In this document: positions 24,592 to 28,445 of the stretch, piece after piece | Layout of the letters: every line of letters starts with the position of its first letter | Numbering within the stretch: the stretch's first letter is position 1 | Assembly: GCA_036525185.1 (NCBI GenBank) | Contig: DATDAW010000056.1 | Location: 1 to 28,445, forward strand | Direction: 5' to 3' | DNA length: 28,445 nucleotides | Source of the DNA: DATDAW01 sp036525185 | Lineage (GTDB): Bacteria; Verrucomicrobiota; Verrucomicrobiia; Chthoniobacterales; DASVRZ01 | Made by a program: the position numbers and the translations under genes | Notes under the pieces: generated by a model | The model's database searches: none | Told to the model about the DNA's origin: nothing | What the model saw: the letters and a program-made list of their open reading frames with translations, nothing else

Positions 24592-25499
24592 CCTCGCCGA
24601 AACTTGCCGGATATGGAGAAGATCGCCTCGTGCGCGAGCTGACATCGGGCCCAGGGACCGGACCGGAATCGCCTGCGCTTGTCGTTGGCCCCGGAGATGA
24701 TTGCGCCATAGTGGACGCGGGTGATCCAGCTTTCTGGCAATTGCTGAAAACGGACGCCGTGGTCGAGGGCATCCATTTTGCAGCGGATGCAAACCCGCGT
24801 GACGTGGGCTGGAAGGCGCTTTGCCGGGCGATCAGCGACGTGGCGGCGATGGGCGGCGAGCCGTGTTTTGCTTTGGTGACGATGGCTGTTTCGCCGGATC
24901 AGACGGTCGAATGGGTGCGTGACCTCTATCGTGGCATCCGACGCGCAGCCAAAAAATATGGGGTTACGCTTGCAGGCGGTGAAACGGCGCGCTCGCCTGG
25001 GCCGGCGTTTATTTCGGTGGCACTGACGGGGCGCGTGGAGAAAAACCGCGCCATCCTGCGCACCGGGGCAAAAGAGGATGACATTCTGCTTGTGACAGGG
25101 CGTTTGGGTGGCTCGATGCGTGGGTGGCATCTACGCTTTATGCCGCGCGTAGCCGAAGCGCGCTGGCTGGCGCAACATGCCGATATCCACGCAATGATGG
25201 ATCTCAGCGACGGGCTGTCCGCCGACTTGCCTCGGCTTGCGGATGCGAGTGGCCTGGATTACGTGCTCGATCTGACCGCGATTCCCTGTAATCCGGACAT
25301 GGGGATCACGGCGGCGCTCAATGACGGGGAAGACTACGAACTCCTGCTCACCGTCGCGCCTGCGGAATTGCCATCGTTACTGGAGGATTGGTTTTTGGCA
25401 TTTCCGAAGCTGCCGCTAACGGTGATCGGACGGATGACCCGGCAGACCCGGAAAAAAACGGGCGGCCCGGAACAAACAGGCGGATTTCATCACTTTTGA
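24588..25499 (+). CDS. thiL: Thiamine-monophosphate kinase
   Basis: Cytoplasmic ATP-dependent kinase of 303 residues that makes thiamine diphosphate from thiamine monophosphate, the last step of the pathway. Family features: GEDRLVREL near the start, VGPGDDCAIV in the metal site, LLKTDAVVEGIHF, KALCRAISDVAAMGGEP, the glycine-rich TLAGGETARS, and MMDLSDGLSADL. These match the AIR-synthase-like fold of ThiL. It begins within the stop codon of the protease gene and its TGA overlaps the TTG start of tsaE. No other thiamine gene lies in the window, so the grouping is by shared expression and not by pathway. Confidence 0.95.
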   Translation: MTSPKLAGYGEDRLVRELTSGPGTGPESPALVVGPGDDCAIVDAGDPAFWQLLKTDAVVEGIHFAADANPRDVGWKALCRAISDVAAMGGEPCFALVTMAVSPDQTVEWVRDLYRGIRRAAKKYGVTLAGGETARSPGPAFISVALTGRVEKNRAILRTGAKEDDILLVTGRLGGSMRGWHLRFMPRVAEARWLAQHADIHAMMDLSDGLSADLPRLADASGLDYVLDLTAIPCNPDMGITAALNDGEDYELLLTVAPAELPSLLEDWFLAFPKLPLTVIGRMTRQTRKKTGGPEQTGGFHHF

Positions 25500-25927
25500 A
25501 ACAGATTGCCACCGTCACTTCCGTCGAGGAAATGCTCGCACTCGGTGGTCGCGTGGCCCATGAGTCGCGGCTTGGCGATGTGTTCGCTCTCGAGGGCACA
25601 CTCGGAGCTGGGAAGACTCATTTCGTAAAGGGTTTCGCTGCGGGGTTGGGCTATGGTGGTGACGTCACGAGTCCGACGTTTTCCCTCGTCCAGGAGTATC
25701 GCGGCGGACGAATGCCCATTTATCATATCGATTTTTATCGGCTTGAATCCGTGGAAGAAGCCGTGGCCGCTGGCATGGAAGAATATTTACCCGCCGCCGA
25801 TGGCATCGCGCTGGTCGAGTGGGCGGAACGGTTCCCGGAGATCTTCCCCAAACACACACGACACATCGCAATCCGGATTCTGAACGACTTCGAGCGGGAG
25901 GTGGAAATTGAGAACGCTAGTCATTGA
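25496..25927 (+). CDS. tsaE: tRNA threonylcarbamoyladenosine biosynthesis ATPase TsaE
   Basis: A 143-residue P-loop protein that works with TsaB and TsaD to make t6A at position 37 of tRNAs reading ANN codons. The Walker A motif is G34-TLGAGKT41, followed by VTSPTFSLVQEY, the HIDFYRL strand and LVEWAERF, all typical. The length equals that of standalone TsaE if the TTG at 25496 is the start; this codon overlaps the thiL TGA by four bases, the usual sign of coupling. A TTG at 25388 would add 36 residues of low-complexity character within thiL and is less likely. tsaB begins within its 3' end. TsaD and TsaC are not in the window. Confidence 0.94.
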   Translation: MKQIATVTSVEEMLALGGRVAHESRLGDVFALEGTLGAGKTHFVKGFAAGLGYGGDVTSPTFSLVQEYRGGRMPIYHIDFYRLESVEEAVAAGMEEYLPAADGIALVEWAERFPEIFPKHTRHIAIRILNDFEREVEIENASH

Positions 25928-26498
25928 GACCTCGGCAGAAATGGGCAGCGTTGCAGTGCTCGAAGGCGCGGAAGTCGTTGCTGAAGAGACCTTTGGCGGC
26001 GGACGCGGCCACGCTTCGCTACTTTTTCCCGTGCTCGACCGACTCCTGGGTCAGTCCGGCGATATCGACCAAATCCTGTGCGGGGTTGGTCCCGGTGGAT
26101 ATTCCGGTATCCGTGTCGGCGTATCGGCTGCAATCGGGCTGAAAATTGGCCGCAACCTGCCTGCGATCGGCATTTTTTCCGTTCTCGGCCATCCAGAGCC
26201 GGATTACCGCGTCGTGATGGATGCGCGCGGCGCCTGGATTTTCGCGGAAGTTCGCGATGAACAGCTTGTTCAACCGCCGATCCTGCTCGACGCTGCCATG
26301 CTCGAGACGCGTTTATCGCAGGCCAGCGGAACGATTTACAGGTCCCAGGCTTCTCCACTCGCTTCCGTTCTCGGCCGCCGTTTCGCATTGGGGTTTGCGG
26401 GCAAGCCGCTCCCTCTGGCGCCCGTTTACCTGAAGCCGCCGCACATCACGAAAGCAAAAACAGTAACGGCGTGGGGCGGCACACAACCTCGCATATAG
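25908..26498 (+). CDS. tsaB: tRNA threonylcarbamoyladenosine biosynthesis protein TsaB
   Basis: A 196-residue ASKHA-fold protein that forms the t6A synthase scaffold with TsaD and TsaE. The start MRTLVIETSAEMGSVAVL, the GRGHASLLFPVLDRLL helix and the CGVGPGGYSGIRVGVSAAIG loop are typical. The start is a TTG at 25908; a strong GGGAGG site lies a few bases upstream and supports it, and the gene overlaps tsaE by 20 bases. It is a little shorter than E. coli TsaB (about 231 residues), with a shortened C-terminal domain, as in several other bacteria. Last gene of this operon before the S1 leader. Confidence 0.93.
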   Translation: MRTLVIETSAEMGSVAVLEGAEVVAEETFGGGRGHASLLFPVLDRLLGQSGDIDQILCGVGPGGYSGIRVGVSAAIGLKIGRNLPAIGIFSVLGHPEPDYRVVMDARGAWIFAEVRDEQLVQPPILLDAAMLETRLSQASGTIYRSQASPLASVLGRRFALGFAGKPLPLAPVYLKPPHITKAKTVTAWGGTQPRI

Positions 26499-26685
26499 AA
26501 AACGCCTCCATCTTTTTTCGAATCGGCCGGGCCGAGAACCTTGCTTGCCAATTCCACGAACAGCGCTATGCTCTCAACCCTTCGGCAAGTGCTGAAGAAA
26601 TACCGGCCCGCGTGTGCGGATAACCGGTCGTCCGTTTAAAAACAGAAAACAAGTGGCAACCGTGGTTTGATAGTTACATCTCCTT
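26499..26685 (+). promoter_or_regulatory. Structured rpsA leader region
   Basis: This gap holds the promoter and leader of the S1 gene. Three inverted repeats are seen: TCGGCC-G-GGCCGA at 26523-26535, CTTCGGCA-AG-TGCTGAAG at 26580-26597 (eight pairs, one G-U), and CCGC-GTGT-GCGG at 26608-26619. The start codon has no Shine-Dalgarno; the bases before it are ACATCTCCTT. E. coli rpsA also lacks a good Shine-Dalgarno and is autoregulated through leader hairpins, so similar feedback is plausible here. No clear promoter hexamers were identified. Confidence 0.45.
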
Positions 26686-28368
26686 ATGATCGAAATGAAG
26701 GAACTGATCGCGAAATCCATGCGGGATTTTCGCGAGGGCAGTATTGTTAAGGGCCGCGTCCTCGAGATCCGTCACCGTGAAGTGCTCGTCGACATCGGCT
26801 ACAAATCCGAAGGCGTCATCCCTGCGAGCGAATTTGACGACATTGAAAACCTCGAAGTGGGTGAAGAGGTTGAGGTGCTCCTGGAACGCCTCGAAAATGA
26901 CGAAGGCATGGTCATCCTTTCCAAAGAAAAGGCTGCGCATCGTCAGAATTGGGAAAAAATCGTCAAAGTTTTTCAGGGCGACGGCCTCATCAAAGGCAAG
27001 GTCCGCTCCGTTGTCAAAGGTGGCCTCACCGTCAACATCGGCGTTGAAGCATTTCTTCCGGGATCGCAGATCGACATCGTCCCGCCGAAAGATCTCCAGC
27101 AATTCGTCGGCAACACCTACGATTTCAAGATCGTCAAGATCAACGACGACCGTAAAAATGTCGTCCTCAGCCGCCGCGAAATCATCGAGCAGGAACGTGC
27201 CGAACAGCGCGCCCGTTTCCTCCAGGATGTTAAGATCGGCTCGCTTGTCACCGGCAAAGTCAAGAACCTCACCGACTTCGGTGCGTTCATCGACCTCAAT
27301 GGCATGGACGGCTTGCTGCACATCACCGACATGACCTGGGGCCGCCTCGGTCACCCGAGCGAACTCCTCAAAGTCGGCCAGGAAGTCGAAGTCGTCGTCC
27401 TCGATATTAACAAGGAAAAGGAACGCGTTTCACTGGGCCTCAAGCAGACCCAGAAGAATCCTTGGGACAAAATCGAGGAACGTTTCCCAACCGGCACACG
27501 TGTCACCGGCAAGATCACCAACCTCGTTCCTTACGGCGCATTCGTCGAAATCGAGGAAGGCGTCGAAGGCCTCATCCACGTGTCCGAACTCTCCTGGACC
27601 AAGCGCATCGCCCGTCCTTCCGACGTTCTCAGCATTGGCCAGGTCGTTGAAGCTGCCGTCCTTGGCGTTAACAAGGAAGAGCAAAAGATTTCCCTCGGCC
27701 TTCGCCAGCTCGAAGCCAATCCGTGGGACGAAATCGAACAGCGCTACATGATCGGCAAACAGGTCAAAGGCAAGGTCCGCAACACGACCGCCTACGGCGC
27801 ATTTGTCGAACTCGAAGAAGGCATCGACGGCATGGTCCACGTTTCGGACCTCAGCTGGACCCGCAAGATCAATCACCCGAGCGAGATCCTCAAGAAGGGC
27901 GACGAAATCGAAGCCGTGGTTATCGACATCGACAAAGCCAACCAGCGGATCAGCCTCGGCGTCAAACAGCTCGAGAACGATCCGTGGAAGGAAATCGATA
28001 CCCGTTACCGCATCGGCGATCTCGTCCAGGGCAAAGTCACCAAACTCGCCAGCTTCGGCGCATTCGTTTCGCTTGCCGGCGACATCGACGGTTTGGTGCA
28101 CATTTCGCAGCTCAGCGAAGAGCACGTTGCCAAGGTCAAGGACGTCCTCAAAGTGGGTCAGGAAGTCGAAGCCCGCGTTATCAAGGTGGACAAAGCCGAA
28201 CGTCGGATTGGTCTTTCCATCAAGGCCGCGAACTACAGCGAAGAAGACCTCAAACGCGAAAGCGAAGCCTTCGACAATCTCCGTCCCGGCGAAGACATGG
28301 TCGGCCTCGAACAAGCCTTCCAGGCTGCGCAAGAGGAATATCGCCCCGGCGATTCCAAAAAGCGCTAA
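26686..28368 (+). CDS. rpsA: 30S ribosomal protein S1
   Basis: A 560-residue mRNA-binding ribosomal protein with six S1 (OB-fold) repeats at about 18-88, 104-170, 188-258, 274-345, 361-431 and 448-517, the same number as E. coli S1 (557 residues). The third to sixth repeats share the strong RNA-binding pattern GAFV/GAFI, DGLLHITDM, EGLIHVSELSW, DGMVHVSDLSW and DGLVHISQLS; the first two are more divergent, as expected for ribosome-docking repeats. Codon use is markedly C-ending and more biased than in neighbours, fitting high expression. The ATG at 26686 is used; another in frame at 26695 would trim three residues. A strong terminator follows. Confidence 0.97.
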   Translation: MIEMKELIAKSMRDFREGSIVKGRVLEIRHREVLVDIGYKSEGVIPASEFDDIENLEVGEEVEVLLERLENDEGMVILSKEKAAHRQNWEKIVKVFQGDGLIKGKVRSVVKGGLTVNIGVEAFLPGSQIDIVPPKDLQQFVGNTYDFKIVKINDDRKNVVLSRREIIEQERAEQRARFLQDVKIGSLVTGKVKNLTDFGAFIDLNGMDGLLHITDMTWGRLGHPSELLKVGQEVEVVVLDINKEKERVSLGLKQTQKNPWDKIEERFPTGTRVTGKITNLVPYGAFVEIEEGVEGLIHVSELSWTKRIARPSDVLSIGQVVEAAVLGVNKEEQKISLGLRQLEANPWDEIEQRYMIGKQVKGKVRNTTAYGAFVELEEGIDGMVHVSDLSWTRKINHPSEILKKGDEIEAVVIDIDKANQRISLGVKQLENDPWKEIDTRYRIGDLVQGKVTKLASFGAFVSLAGDIDGLVHISQLSEEHVAKVKDVLKVGQEVEARVIKVDKAERRIGLSIKAANYSEEDLKRESEAFDNLRPGEDMVGLEQAFQAAQEEYRPGDSKKR

Positions 28369-28405
28369 GTCATAGTCGTCTGGCGAAAGTCAGTTACGCA
28401 ATTGC

Positions 28406-28441
28406 AAACCGGGCACCCGAAAGGTTGCCCGGTTTTTTTTT
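28406..28441 (+). terminator. Rho-independent terminator after rpsA
   Basis: AACCGGGCA pairs with TGCCCGGTT, with CC/GG pairs inside around a GAAA loop, followed by nine T residues. It starts 38 bases after the rpsA stop. Confidence 0.95.
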
Positions 28442-28445
28442 GGAG

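Noticed and set aside
27430..28332. Long minus-strand open frame of 300 codons opposite rpsA
   Set aside because: It mirrors the strongly biased codons of rpsA on the other strand; composition is not protein-like and rpsA is certain.
1..28445. CRISPR arrays, insertion sequences, phage or toxin-antitoxin genes
   Set aside because: No regularly spaced repeats, transposase, integrase or toxin motifs were seen; the region reads as core and metabolic chromosome.

Overview
The window is a moderately GC-rich, gene-dense piece of a bacterial chromosome. A Verrucomicrobiota origin (possibly Spartobacteria-like) is my best guess, but it is inference. It rests on the archaeal/eukaryotic-style prolyl-tRNA synthetase, a DksA/TraR-type protein with most zinc cysteines replaced, poor Shine-Dalgarno sequences before most genes, and several unusual domain fusions. 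No rRNA, tRNA, insertion sequence, phage gene or CRISPR array was seen.

Layout. 1-2180 (minus): left part of an ABC sugar-uptake operon, with a permease cut by the window edge and a trehalose/maltose-type binding protein. A LacI-family repressor is divergent at 2649-3716, and tandem inverted repeats lie just upstream of the binding-protein start. 3827-5362: proS. 5498-8250: a tight four-gene membrane-lipid group with a small 4-TM EamA/SMR-like protein, a variant CDP-alcohol phosphatidyltransferase, a CdsA-type cytidylyltransferase and a PlsC-type acyltransferase. 8257-9741 (minus): a GT-C/ArnT-like glycosyltransferase. 10043-11103: a DksA-like protein, ribosomal proteins L33 and S18, and a clear terminator. 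11286-11654: a small unknown protein.

11965-17510: aspartate ammonia-lyase carrying an N-terminal cyclic-nucleotide-binding-like domain, a YdhR-like small protein, a TPR/LuxR regulator lacking an ATPase domain, and a SAM methyltransferase. 17586-22674: an overlapping run of an outer-membrane barrel-like protein, a periplasmic cupredoxin-like protein, a membrane class III adenylate cyclase, and a glutaminase fused to STAS and cyclic-nucleotide-binding domains. 22741-26498: sppA, a CPBP-type membrane protease, thiL, tsaE and tsaB, the last four close or overlapping. 26686-28368: rpsA (S1) with a structured leader and a strong terminator.

Main idea. The most interesting signal is a possible cAMP-to-nitrogen circuit. 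The adenylate cyclase overlaps a glutaminase that has an intact-looking cAMP pocket. About 7 kb away a second ammonia-releasing enzyme, aspartase, carries a related but partly degenerate cNMP domain. The second theme is the lipid headgroup module whose CDP-alcohol transferase has Asn at two of the four usual Asp positions. Both are inferences from sequence and would need biochemical tests.
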